Shown: in pieces, positions 50,201 through 60,597 of the stretch
How positions within the stretch are numbered: position 1 is the stretch's first letter
How the letters are laid out: the number at the start of each line of letters is the position of its first letter
NCBI GenBank assembly: GCA_027919835.1
Contig: JANVFP010000007.1
Coordinates: 248,001 to 312,000, forward strand
From: Lentinula raphanica
Taxonomy: Eukaryota > Basidiomycota > Agaricomycetes > Agaricales > Omphalotaceae
Length of the DNA: 64,000 nt
Direction: 5' to 3'
Position numbers and translations under genes: made by a program
Notes under the pieces: generated by a model
The model's input: the letters and a program-made list of their open reading frames with translations, nothing else
Databases searched by the model: none
What the model was told of the DNA's origin: nothing

Positions 50201-50810
50201 TCTGTATAGCGGTGATACTTGATGGGAGGGACGGTGGTGGTGCAGATGATGAGCTCGAGGAGGAGTACGACGGTCCACTGTGATTGGATCTTGCAGTTAC
50301 AGATGAAAGCATCGACATCGGCGAAACATAAGTGGAGATAGGCTGCATCTGTGGCTGTGGGGGAGGAGCTAGAGCAGCCAAAGCTGGTGGGAAACTAGGG
50401 TTGGAAAGAGAAGCAGAAGCAGCCAACAAAGGCATAGGAGCAGGGGCAGCCAACAAAGGTGCAGGAGCAGGAGCAGCCGCAGGAGTCGGAGCAGCTGCCG
50501 AAAGCGCAGGAACAGGAGCAGCCGCAGGAGTTGGAGCAGCTGCCGAAAGCGCTGGAACAGGAGCGGCTGATAGGGGAGCAGGAGCAGGAGCAGGAGCAGG
50601 AGTCGGAGCAGCTGCCAAATGTGCAGGAACAGGAGTGGCTGATAAGGGAGCAGAACTAGGAGTAGAAGGTAATTGAGATTGCGCCAGTTGTGGGATGGGT
50701 GCTGATGCACCAGGAAATGATTGGCTTTGCTGTAATACTTGGAGGAATAGCTGAGGATTGTTCGCAATCATTGCTTGTAAGGATTGCTGCAACCATTGCG
50801 AATGATCCAT
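47260..50810 (-). CDS. Pro/Ala-repeat protein with possible HECT-like end
   Basis: The start MDHSQWLQQSLQAMIANNPQ is followed by a long low-complexity region of AAPTPAAAPVPALS-type repeats, a basic stretch (KKKRGSGKKAPRLYGVVE) and a long multi-exon body (for example GLPIELHHYVQNRDAFQFVL and PHFAIHHNAS). The C-terminal ~150 residues include KMFCWATTGSPHILI and ISFKTCTRTMQIPASYLLKLL. That pattern resembles the C lobe of HECT ubiquitin ligases (G-S/T-x-x-P turn, then TC..L.LP with the catalytic Cys). A Cys is present at the expected place. I rate the HECT link as tentative, since the N lobe was not recognised. About ten introns are needed and not all boundaries were settled. It is the rightmost gene of the element. 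Confidence 0.5.
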
Positions 50811-51416
50811 ATGACTGTTTTAGACAACATGTATGAGTGATATCAAGGCTAAGGAAGAGACGCATACTCACGATGTGATACGGGATGAGAAAATCAGAGA
50901 AATGAAGCACGAAGAGGGAATGGAAGAGTAAAAAAGCTGGAAGATTTTATACATCATAGGAAAGAATGGTACGGGCGTTGATATAGGCAGTGAATGCTGG
51001 ATTGCTAGCCATTGAGCACAAAATCTACTGGGAAGGTCATCGCGATCTAATCGTCGGGGGCAATTTGGCTGCTGGGCATTCTGTGGCCATCCTAGACCGT
51101 TCAAAGCGCTCAGGTTTTCCCAGCGCTTGAGTGTGTCTCTCATTCAGTTTGACGGCAGTCTTTATGCCGTGTGCTTTTGTCTGTTCATTCCTTCGAGGAG
51201 TGGTCAAGCTTTTACCAGAACTAAATAACTCCAAGTACATAGTGTTCACGGTCATCAAGAATGCTTAATGCTGTGGAACACAAGTAAATAAGATCAACAA
51301 AGTCAAAGTCCAGCACACAGCAGTTGCGCGCACAAGCATAATTGCATTCCTGAAAGTTCCAAGTTCCAAAAACTGAGTAGCATCACACGAGCATATATTC
51401 AATCAGTTCAAGTAAT
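50811..51416. other. Right subterminal region of the element
   Basis: Between the start of the Pro/Ala-repeat gene and the right inverted repeat. A minus-strand frame at about 51037-51258 (TPRRNEQTKAHGIKTAVKLNERH) is basic and could be a small exon or gene, but has no recognised family. Confidence 0.35.
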
Positions 51417-51447
51417 AATTTAGTCCCAGAATTGCTGTCATAGAATA
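51417..51447 (-). repeat. Right terminal inverted repeat and target duplication
   Basis: The inverted repeat spans 51417-51443; on the minus strand it begins CTATGACAGCAATTCTGGG. AATA at 51444-51447 duplicates the left flank. The single mismatch to the left repeat is at position 15. Confidence 0.92.
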
Positions 51448-52913
51448 CCACACTAGTGACACTGCTCAGCCCAATCATTCCATAGATCACAGCAGCACAT
51501 ATCGCAGTAGATACTGTGATCATGTTCCCAGCACCGAGCTTGTTCACGAAGAATCCTGAGAGAAGGCGGCCTACGGCACTAGCGGAATTGAGAATTACAA
51601 GCTAGTAGCGGCGATTGTGGATATCAATTAACCGAATGACTTGTTCGCTCCAGGGCTAGAGACTCACCGAATAGAATGCAAAGTTCTGACTGAGGTTGTG
51701 AGCCGATGCGTCGAGTTGGATGTAAAATTGGGGAAAATAAAAGCCAACGGAGAAAGTCATGAGCCTACATGACCTTCACCGTAAACATTCTAGATCGCAA
51801 GCCATGAATCCGGGAAGGACTCACCCAAGTGTTGCTGCAATGTAAGCCCAATCAGTTACAATAACCTTGAGCGACACAGAGGAGCTCTGATGCTGCTGAA
51901 CAGGCGTGATACGCGTTCTCATCAAGCTACAAGCAATGAGAAGCAAGCCTGCCACAAGCCCAGCGCTAGCCCGGACTGCATCGTTGAACCCAAGCTTGCC
52001 AATCGTGTTATTCAGCATGATAGGGTGTATGATTGCACCAATCGATGATCCCGAGGCGATGATCGTCATTGCTATAGCTCGTTTGGTTGTAAAGTATTGG
52101 GCGGTGATCGCGACACTTGGGACGTATGTGAGCCCACCGCCTATTCCTGCACCTAGACCTTGGCTTAGAAGAACCTGGAGTGGGGATTAGATGTGATTGC
52201 ATGTTATTTGAAGATGTAGACCTGGTAGTAATGATTCGGTTTGGTCAACGATAGCATGAATAAGGAGAACGCTGTCAGAAATGAACCGCCCCAGATGAGA
52301 GGGTAACTGGAATGTCAATGTATCAAGTGGTCTATTGAGTTCCGCGTAGACGAACCACTGACAAGTAGCCACAGTCATACAACCGACCAGCGACAACTCC
52401 ACCGGAGATTAGGAGGAACGCGTTGATACTGCCGATCCAACTAAGATTTACTCCTCAGCCCTTGGTCTTATGGGGGAAAGAGAAAGATTTTTACGAAATC
52501 GCGGAAGGTGATGCATTTCTGATGTAGTTTTGGACATAAAAATCTTCGAAATATAGATTGAGCATTCCAACTTGAGCTTCGGGTTCATTTGACAAGCTTC
52601 ACCTTGATAGACCCCAAACGAAGAGGTGTATCTCGAAGGAACTGGGTTTGAGTTTGCACGCTTCGGCTCATTCTCATGCGAATTTAGCCCTACCCAAAGT
52701 TACAAACTTGAATCAAAAACGCGCCAAAAACTGGGGGACGAAGCTCTTCAGTACGGCATGTTTGCTGTATTTCGAGACAGTACACGTACCCGTGGCCCAT
52801 GCCTGCAAGCCGCCATTCGGAAGCACTTGGGGGCTCGTCGGTACGTCTCCGTCTTGTTTCGGCTCTGCTGAACAATTTGAGGGAAGAGTCTGAGATTCAG
52901 TAGAAGATGGCAT
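51444..52913 (-). pseudogene. MFS transporter (monocarboxylate type), 5' part
   Basis: N-terminal and central part of the interrupted carrier. It starts MPSSTESQTLPSN at 52913 and contains the family's LPNGGLQAWAT leader, FGAFLIQVCNFG, SSFGVYQDFY, WIGSINAFLLISGGVVAG, GIGGGLTYVPSVAITAQYF (the helix 4-5 motif region), GSSIGAIIHPIML, and FYSLVILNSASAVGRLLSG. The reading frame runs into the element after SSVTSVV at 51447. Two of its introns appear to end in AAG (near 52545 and 52747). Its promoter should lie in the 327 bases to 53240, where I see no gene. With its 3' part at 31336-31944 it makes one complete transporter, now about 19.5 kb apart. Monocarboxylate-type carriers are common at the edges of metabolite clusters. 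Confidence 0.9.
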
Positions 52914-53240
52914 AGGCGTTGCGAATCAAGGAAGGATTAGAGGCTATCAAGGGAACAATTTTCGCAAGTACTGCTCCCACGATATCATGTGCGGCAATAG
53001 TCAGGACTAGTAGCGGATATCTGAAGTAACAGGGATGTCCTGGTCCGACGAATGAAAGAGCTGCATACAGTGATGATTGATTTCGGGGTACATAGACATG
53101 CCAACATGACATTCCTAATCTGCCGGATCCCATTGTCTTGATGAAACCATCGAAAGTGACACGAACTAAGAGAGAGACAGATCAAAGATGAATGATACAT
53201 GTATTCCTTTGAACCTTCGTTTACATGCTACATCGTATAC

Positions 53241-54190
53241 TCATAGCTTGCTATTCGTCTTCTCAGTCTTGTCCTTGTTTGATTTCCGCAAAGCTGCCGT
53301 CCTACTTCCACCGGCAAGCGTTGAATGCACAGCAGACACATATAGCTTATTCGTCTGAAGATCTCGAAGCTGAAGTCGCGTGTGAGAAGCATTGTCAATT
53401 CATGAGGAGAACAAGACACGATATTGTAGATTTACCTCGCTCCTTGCGTTTCGAATGAGACCATCTACAAACACCGTGTTTGAGGTTATTTTCAGTTTCT
53501 TACCGCTTTACGGATGATGAGCGAAGGCATTGACAGTGGTAAGGTCGAGGCACCCTTGTGAGCGAGAGCAATCACTTACGCTGTGATCGGTCTGTGCCAG
53601 TGAAGGTTCATCGAGGACGAGACTCCAGTGCCATCAGTACCTGTGTAGAGACCGTAGCATACTACAGCAGTCGAGGAGCACCTAGGAACTCTGTAAGAGA
53701 TATGTCTGAGCAGAGTGCCATCACGTACAGGTCAACGATATATGCAGCACACCCTCCATGCAGCGTCCCATATATATTGCACATCTCTATTCGATTCGAC
53801 ATGTCAGACATCTCTACGACTCACTGGAATGCTGTTAAAGAAATTTCCTGACCTTTCGTGATCTCAATCTCACAGACCGTCTCTATCTCTGCACCTTTCT
53901 TCGCTGCTGCTATCTCTGCCTCAGTCTTGCCGTCCAGATCTACAGGTAAAGACACATTTGCGCCGGTGAGTTTAATTTGTTTCCCAACATCTGCACCATA
54001 ACTCGTTGAAGGTGTTCCGACAAAGTGGCGGAAAAATCGCTCGTTTTCTTCTTTCATGGCCAGAGGTAGATTGCCTTGAATGTGAGCCATCGTGGAGGTA
54101 AACAGTTGAGGCGCAGCAGCTTGAGTCTGTAGGATTCACACTGATTATGGATGTTATATTTGATTTTAATATTACCCGTATCCGTTTCAT
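53241..54190 (-). CDS. Hotdog-fold acyl-CoA thioesterase-like protein
   Basis: Thioesterase superfamily protein of the ACOT13/PaaI kind. It begins MKRIR at 54190 and, after an intron, continues TQAAAPQLFTSTMAHIQ. The hotdog core carries the catalytic-type motif NIYGTLHGGCAAYIVD (HGG on the central helix), followed by GTGVSSSMNLHWHRPITAG, KKLKITSNTVFVDGLIRNARSE and the last strand NKLYVSAVHSTLAGG. Stop at 53241. The exon starting KKLKITS follows an intron that ends GTAAAG. Members hydrolyse acyl-CoA esters; the substrate cannot be told. It is not obviously tied to the cluster because the transposon now separates them, but before the insertion it lay close to it. Confidence 0.85.
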
Positions 54191-56011
54191 TGTTGCGATG
54201 GCATCTTGAACCAGGCTTGGTTAGAACATTGCGGCTGTTTTTAATACTTTCTTGAAAAAAGTCGGCAGGTTGAAGCTCCTGTGATTTGAAGGTTTTTTTT
54301 GGTGGAAGAGTGTAACTGAAAGAGATATTTTTTCTCGCCTCTGCTTACCAAGCACATTGCGAAGCGTCACAGTCATGCTTTCGTGACAGATCGTGACAAT
54401 CTGTTGCCTCCGCCCTTCTCCGCCATGGCCACTACCTATAACTCGCACCAGCCATCGAAGACATATACAACGACCCTGGCTTGTACGGCCACCAAAATTA
54501 ACAATAGAAAGGGTCTGCATAATCCTCGTTTCAAAACAAGAAACTTCACTTCTCTCTCCGATCTCGACGAACCTCAAACTCCTATTCAGCCGACAACTAT
54601 GGGGCGTTCTCAGCAATAGCTAGAGCGAATAGTACACAAGCTACTGCGCTAACGAGTACTGTAGGCAGAGAGTGGACATCGAATAATCTGTCCAGTCTCG
54701 CAAGGCCTAGAAGCAGGAACCATCTTCCTTTTCTACCATCCTGGCTCTCTTTGTGCTCCCTCTCAAGGTACCATCGCTTTGTTGCTCTGATGGATATGAA
54801 CTAATCGAAATTTCCACAACATGACCAAAGGAATGAGACTGATACCGACATGAATGCTCGGAAATTGAGCGATGGGGCTACAAAGAGTTAGTAGCAGTAA
54901 CTCATCAAGGGTTTTCAAACACACCGGAACTGCCATGCTTGTAAGCTACTTTCATCAAGTGCTACTCCAACTGACTATAATGCGAGTCGTCCAGAGAACC
55001 ATCAATAGACCCAAGAAACAACGCGAATGGGCCTATCGTTCGATCAGCTCTCAGCTTGTCTTTCTTCACGCGAAGGTGGGTCGAGACTTGACAATCTCCA
55101 CAAGGCTAAACCAAACGAACCCAAACGAACCCATGCCCTTTTAGACAATTTTAAAATTGTCTTCATGCTCGTCTTTCGGCTTCCGCGGATATCGTTCCTG
55201 ACTGCGTAACATTGTCGGTTCCCGAATTCTCCGACTCTTCAACTCGTCAATCGCGGCTCGAAGCCATGTAGGTAGTTTCTTGGGTCGCACGTGCCACAAA
55301 CGACATCTCATTGTCAATCTCATTTTTGTACAGTCGCTCCTTGAGAATCCTCATCGATCCGCCTGCTTTATCGTTGGGAGATTATTCGAACACGATCCCA
55401 CCCTTACACCGTCTCCCTCAGAATTTGTCCAAGCCCGTGTCTTGAGTTGTCTACTCACGCACAAGTTTTCTGTCCTACCTTTTCATTGCAACGGACGAAC
55501 AAGTTAAGTTTAGATCAACCTGGAACGTTTTGTCATGTCCAACACGATGACTAGTCGAAAGGCGCACTACTCGAGAGCTTGGCCGACTGGGATAGGCAGG
55601 GACACGTACACCTGCGCCGTTCTCTCCAGAATCTCTACACCCTCTAGCCCTCTCTTGGGGATCGTCTCCAACCTTCGTCTCCCTCTTCCCCCCTTCCTTG
55701 AGTGGAGCGAGAGACTGCCTATCCTCGTCTTCGTTAGTAGGAGCTCCATTTCTCCTGGCTACAATTCAGGGATAGGACATATTCAGAAGTAGGCAAAGCG
55801 TACGCGTAGAGACTCATCTGTACGTCTCTTCCTGGCAGGACCATCGTCGATACCATCTTAGTGAGCCTCATCCAGTAACCCCTTCGGACCATTCATCTCT
55901 TTTTCAATCTGCATCGCGCTTGATGCTGATCACTCAACTGTGCAATGGTTGGGCACTATTCATTTTGTCGAGGATACTGTTTTAACGTATTTGATTGAGC
56001 TGGATAGCTCT
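54191..56011. other. Unresolved stretch
   Basis: No full gene could be built. On the plus strand a frame from the ATG at 54425 (MATTYNSHQPSKTYTT) to 54619 may be a small gene divergent from the thioesterase. On the minus strand 55323-55141 reads RPKKLPTWLRAAIDELKSRR, which recalls the KLPxWLR motif of some SR-related proteins, but flanking exons were not found. Confidence 0.3.
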
Positions 56012-57346
56012 TTATTGTTTTGGACTCTTACTGACTACCGAAACAACAAAGTTATAGGCTTTTATAAGATTGTCCATCGCGGTTTCCAGCATCTGTTCTG
56101 GAACATCATATGTCAATGCGGATTGTACAGTTTCTAACGTAGCCTTCAAATTTTCAAGCGTGTCCTCATCCTGCATCTTTCCAGTGGAACTCTTGAATGA
56201 GTTCACGTCCTTGATCTTTTCGGCGACGTTTAATCGAAAATTGACGTTGTTACTGGAAATCTTGGCAATCGCTTCGTCACGGTCCTTGCGAAAATTGAAA
56301 CGATCATTCTCAAGTTCTCAACACGTTCATTCGGAATTTGAATGCACACCTTTTTCTGTTTCGCCGGGTCGTAGAGCTCTGATTTGTATTCGTCTACCAC
56401 CCGCTTGGATTCCACATCCTCCTTATTGTTCATCAGTTGGTCGATATTGCTTTTGGCCATTTCCGTGATATCGGATGGAAGCTTGGGGTCAAACTTCTGT
56501 GCTGTCTTTGCTTTGGCCAATACCTGCTTCTTGTTGAAGCTCTTGAGAACGAACTCGCGGTCACTTGTTTTGCCAAATATTTGCTTGAGATTCATGGCAT
56601 CGTTCACAATCCAATACCGGAATTGTGACTCTACCTGAACGTGCCAAAAAGTACGATCAGAGGAGGAGACAATCTTCCAATTCTTTCGTACATACCGCGT
56701 TTACCCAAGCCTTGAGTTCCTTGATCTGTATTTGTACAGTGTCTGCCAAGTTCGTTTTGAGCATTGAACTTTGTGGACAGTGTTTGGCGGGTTCACCTTC
56801 ATGTTGGTTGGCTGGCATGGACAGGTAACCACCTCGATGCTTCAAATTAACAAAGGAAACTGAGGCATTGAACTAAGAGGGTGCATCATTCAGGGATGAC
56901 AACTTTGAGGAAAAGAATAGCAAGAAGAGGAGACCATCCACTCACGTCCTTAACATCCTCTGTCCCATCTTGATCGCGTTCAGAAGCCTCAACAGCGCCA
57001 AGGACATCACCGTACTAGAAATGTCTTTAGATGACATTCAGGACATCAAACGAGTTCAGGGACATACTTCGAGTTGACTCGGAACAGTACTTTCGACGTC
57101 ATGTCCAAGCTCACGACGTTGGACCATGGGGACAACGACTTCCAGAGGTCCTCTGCTAGACAGTGATTCCTGTCCAAAAGCGGACTCCGAAGAGGGCTGA
57201 GCAGGCTGGACTCCAGTCGATGCCGGATTGGAGCTCATCGAGAGCGGAGATATCGGGGTAGGAGCAGCGAGAACGTTCAAAGAGGAGATAGCTGCTCCAA
57301 GGAAGGAAGCAGAGAGTAACGCGCGAGACACGGTTGAAGGAATCAT
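56012..57346 (-). CDS. Predicted secreted protein of unknown function
   Basis: The first ATG with a signal peptide is at 57346 (MIPSTVSRALLSASFLGAAIS...LAAPTP). A Ser/Pro region, exon 2 (YGDVLGAVEASERDQDGTED) and exon 3 (NLKHRGGYLSMPANQHEGEP) follow. A helical Lys/Glu-rich part comes next (NLKQIFGKTSDREFVLKSFN, DITEMAKSNIDQLMNNKED) and an end DTLENLKATLETVQSALTYD. I do not recognise the family. The frame slips near 56290-56310 between ERVENL and NDRFNFRKDRDEAIAKISS; one missing base would account for it. The function is unknown. Confidence 0.6.
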
Positions 57347-58278
57347 AGTAGTAGCGATAGATTCGAGTCGAGAATTTACGTTCAAAAGTTCGACGCTTTC
57401 GAAAGGAGAAGAGTGTGTTGGTTGTAACTTGGAAGGAGACCAGCTCTGAGGGAAGATTGTTCGTAGGGATTCAAGTTGCCAAGGCTTCCAAATGAGAGAA
57501 ATCGCTCCCGCCTGCCCTGTTTTCTTGTTTCTTTGCCCTTAGCCGCACTGATACACATCGCACTACTGTATCGCATTGCACGCAGCACCGCATTGCTCAG
57601 CACCTGTAGCGGTAGCGGGACGATTGTCGCGGTAACACCACAAGGATGGGTTGGGGACTTAAAGTAGGTTGTCGAGAGAACGGTTGTAACTGGGGTGTTT
57701 TCAAGATAACCTAGGGTATATCGTACAAACAAGCTGTTCTTATATACCCTACTGAAGAGTCCTTTCTATACTAGGTATACACCGTGGCACGGTGTTCTGC
57801 TCGCGAAGCCTAATCCTAGTTGAGAAGCAATGATAATAAAGGATGTTCATCAATGATTTTGAGGAGTATTAGCAGAAAGAACATGCAAAAAACTCACCAA
57901 GAGCATCCGAATGTTTCCTGATCTGAGTCTCCCAAATCTTCCAAGCTCAAAACCTGGACTTATCGCATTGTTCAAAAACCACTTACACTGTTTACAGCAC
58001 TCGAGGTGAGTATATTTTGAGAGCATCAGACAGAAAGAGAAGGATTTGAGCGAGAAACGACGCATTCATGTTAAAATAAAGCAAAATCCTCTATGACATG
58101 CAAAAGCCAAACAAGTACAAACCCAGTCAAGTCTCTATCCACCCTGCATGAACTCGGTTGCTTCGCTTCGCTCGCAATTAGGTAACGAAATATTAGGTAA
58201 GGTACTGAGCCCAGAATTTTAACGCTCGTCGTCGTTACATATGCCCTCCAAAGGTCCTCCACGAGGATCTTTCCTTTT
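57347..58278. other. Upstream flank, no confident gene
   Basis: Contains the presumed promoter of the secreted-protein gene. Minus-strand frames at 57382-57732 and 57850-58065 are open but show no motif. Confidence 0.4.
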
Positions 58279-58593
58279 TTACGCGTCCACAATATCCATT
58301 TCTTCATTGCTGGCCGAATTGGTTCCGGAAGGTCCAGCACCCTCGGTTTGAGTTGGATCAGAGAAGAAACTGTCGAGATCAGGAGTGGGAATATTGGCCA
58401 TAGCATTGGGCCCAATATCGAGACTAGCGAGGAACTCATCGGTAGTCATAGTGAAGGGATCAGAGGGAAGAGCAGTAAGATCTGCAGCCTGAGGTACACT
58501 GGGTTGGTTCATATTGGATGGGATTTGAACTGATGGAGGATCTGATTGGACAGGATTAAAGGTAACCGGGGTAGACGTTCCCGGAGAAGACAT
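58279..58593 (-). CDS. Short acidic Ser/Pro-rich protein, maybe a 3' fragment
   Basis: An open frame of 104 codons from ATG 58593 (MSSPGTSTPVTFNPVQ) to a stop at 58279 (ASNEEMDIVDA). The middle, FLASLDIGPNAMANIPTPDL, is an acidic/hydrophobic stretch of the kind found in transcription activation domains. The frame remains protein-like for about 18 codons upstream of the ATG (NGTWKPNLNAIHGGFSS). It may therefore be the last exon of a longer gene whose 5' part was lost or displaced by the repeat block starting at about 58740. No family is recognised. Confidence 0.4.
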   Translation of the reverse strand: MSSPGTSTPVTFNPVQSDPPSVQIPSNMNQPSVPQAADLTALPSDPFTMTTDEFLASLDIGPNAMANIPTPDLDSFFSDPTQTEGAGPSGTNSASNEEMDIVDA

Positions 58594-58821
58594 CGACGAG
58601 AAACCGCCATGTATCGCGTTGAGATTAGGCTTCCACGTTCCGTTGTGTCATCGTTGGTGTGCGGAGCCATGATCAGACCAAAATCCTTGTCCACCTCTCT
58701 TTCCCACTTCAGGCACCCTCCAAAGAGGCCTAGTTAGGATAAAAAATTATGTACCTAAATGGGCCTAAGAGGCCCAGCAAATGGGTAGCCTACCCAGCCT
58801 TTATTTAGGTGGGTAGCTACC

Positions 58822-60597
58822 TTTGAATGGGTAGCTACCCCTGTATCACCACATTCCCACTGGGTAGCTACCCATCTTGGAATATCTTAAGGGTAGCTAA
58901 CCCCTTCTAAATATTTCAAGGGTAGCTACCCATCCTAAAAAATTCTCAAGTGTAGCTACCCACCTTCAATTATTAGGTAGCTATCTTTTTCCAAATACTC
59001 TACAGGTAGCTACCTACCTTAAAATATTTAAAGGGTAGCTACCCCTCTGAGATATTTCAGCATATACAACATGCTCAATATATTCAATACACATAGTAGC
59101 ATCTAGCATTAAAAACTTACATCAGTAATGATATCTACTATACTAATTACACTCATCAGTGATCACTGTTATTACACTTATTGCACTTAACAAGAAAAGA
59201 ACTTGAAATTAACATATGTTATCAATATATAACACACTCAGCTATTGATCAAACAATCAAACAGTAGTTTGAGAGCAGTATTATCACTTATTATACTTAT
59301 TACAGTCAACACACTCATCAGTAATTATGATACATATATACAACAGTGTTTTGGGTGCTTATGGGCACTTATTTTGCTTTTTTAAAATCAAGCTTCATCT
59401 ATATCTCAACCCAGAATTTTTGTATGGACTTGATATTGTATCAGGATGTTGTTTACATCATATTCACTCAGAAACAGATCCAAGAATACCTAAATACATT
59501 TGTATAGCTGGTTATATAGTGATATTTTGTAATGTTACAGTGTATTATAGAAATCACACCGCATATATCCATATTGTGCAGTGAGATTGATGCAATAACA
59601 TGTGGAGAGTTCTCCTATAGTCTACTGGCAGCATCCATGTATGATCCTGATAGTTATCATGAAGAGTGGACTCTGCAACATGCATCTGTATATTTCATGT
59701 GCACTAGTAATATTCACAGTTGCATGTAACTATGGATGTCATATTCAATGACCTCCATTGCAAATCTCTTTGCTGAATCATATAGAGCTATCATAAAATA
59801 GAATGTAGGATACTTCTTTCTATTATCCAATAGCAATTTGGCTTCATCACATGAATATATGCATAGTAATTTACACAAAATACTGTTACATCACAAAATA
59901 TCACTCTATAACCAGCCCTACAAAATGTATTTTAGTGTTCTTGGATGTGTTTCCGAGTAAATATAATGTAAATAACATCTTGTTACAGTATCAAGTGCAC
60001 ACAAAAATGACGGGATGAGATATAAATGAAGTTTGATATAAAAAATGTCAAATAAGCGCCCAAAATATTGTTATATATGTATGATAATGACTGATGAGTG
60101 TGTTGACTGTAATAAGTAAAATAAGTGATAATACTGCTCTCAAATTACTGTTTGATTGTTTGATAAATAGTTGAGTGTGTTATATATTGATAACATATAT
60201 TCATTTCAAGTTCTTTTCTTGTTGAGTGCAGTAAATGTAATAACAGTGATCACTGATGAGTGTAATTAGTATAGCAGATCTCATTACTGATGTAAGTTTT
60301 TAATGCTAGATGCTACTATGTGTATTGAATATATAAAGTGTGTTGTATCTGCTGAAATATCTCAGAGGGGTAGCTACCCTTTAAAAATATTTAAAGGTAG
60401 GTAGCTACTCATAGAGTATTTGGACAAAGGTAGCTACCTAATAAGGTGGGTAGCTACACTTGAGAATTTTTTAGGATGGGTAGCTACCCTTGAAATATTT
60501 AGAAGGGGTAGCTACCCCTGTATCACCACGTTCCCACTGGGTAGCTAGTAGCTACCCAGTGGGAACGTGGTGATACAGGGGTAGCTACCCATTCAAA
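58822..60597. mobile_element. 1.8-kb foldback element with GGTAGCTACC palindromes
   Basis: Two arms of roughly 700-750 bp are inverted copies of each other (58822-about 59545 and about 59870-60597), around a spacer of about 320 bp. The ends are TTTGAATGGG and CCCATTCAAA. Each arm holds about nine short palindromes of the form GGGTAGCTACCC spaced 25-35 bp apart, then AT-rich sequence. At the right end a further local inversion (60505-60592) makes a near-perfect hairpin with ~43-bp arms. The palindrome motif also occurs just outside the left end (58775-58821). No protein could be found in the spacer. No clear target duplication was found. Mobility is inferred from the structure. Confidence 0.8.

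Larger units (their letters stand above)
31945..51443. mobile_element. 19.5-kb TIR transposon with integrase and cargo
   Basis: A single insertion of 19,499 bp inside a transporter exon. The ends are 27-bp inverted repeats that begin CTATGACAGCAATT and differ at one position. Both are flanked by AATA (31941-31944 and 51444-51447), a 4-bp target duplication. Removing the element and one AATA restores the transporter frame (VTSVV joined to FIAMFY). It carries an rve-fold DDE integrase at the left end, an acidic repeat protein, an amplified-family protein, a dioxygenase, a host-like gene, a nested MITE and a possible HECT-like gene at the right end. A 4-bp duplication plus a gypsy-like integrase resembles Ginger-class DNA transposons. 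Those start with TGT and are much smaller, so the class is open. It lacks Polinton hallmarks (polymerase, 6-bp duplication), and I see no Starship-type tyrosine recombinase. Confidence 0.92.

Noticed and set aside
49938..50810. Cell-wall or collagen-like protein
   Set aside because: The Pro/Ala repeats are simple low complexity in the N-terminal part of a longer multi-exon gene and no signal peptide is present.
31945..51443. LTR retrotransposon or Polinton
   Set aside because: The ends are inverted, not direct, repeats; there is no reverse transcriptase, DNA polymerase, packaging ATPase or 6-bp duplication.
57382..57732. A 116-codon minus-strand gene
   Set aside because: It lies in the promoter region of the secreted-protein gene, has no recognisable motif and looks like a chance open frame.
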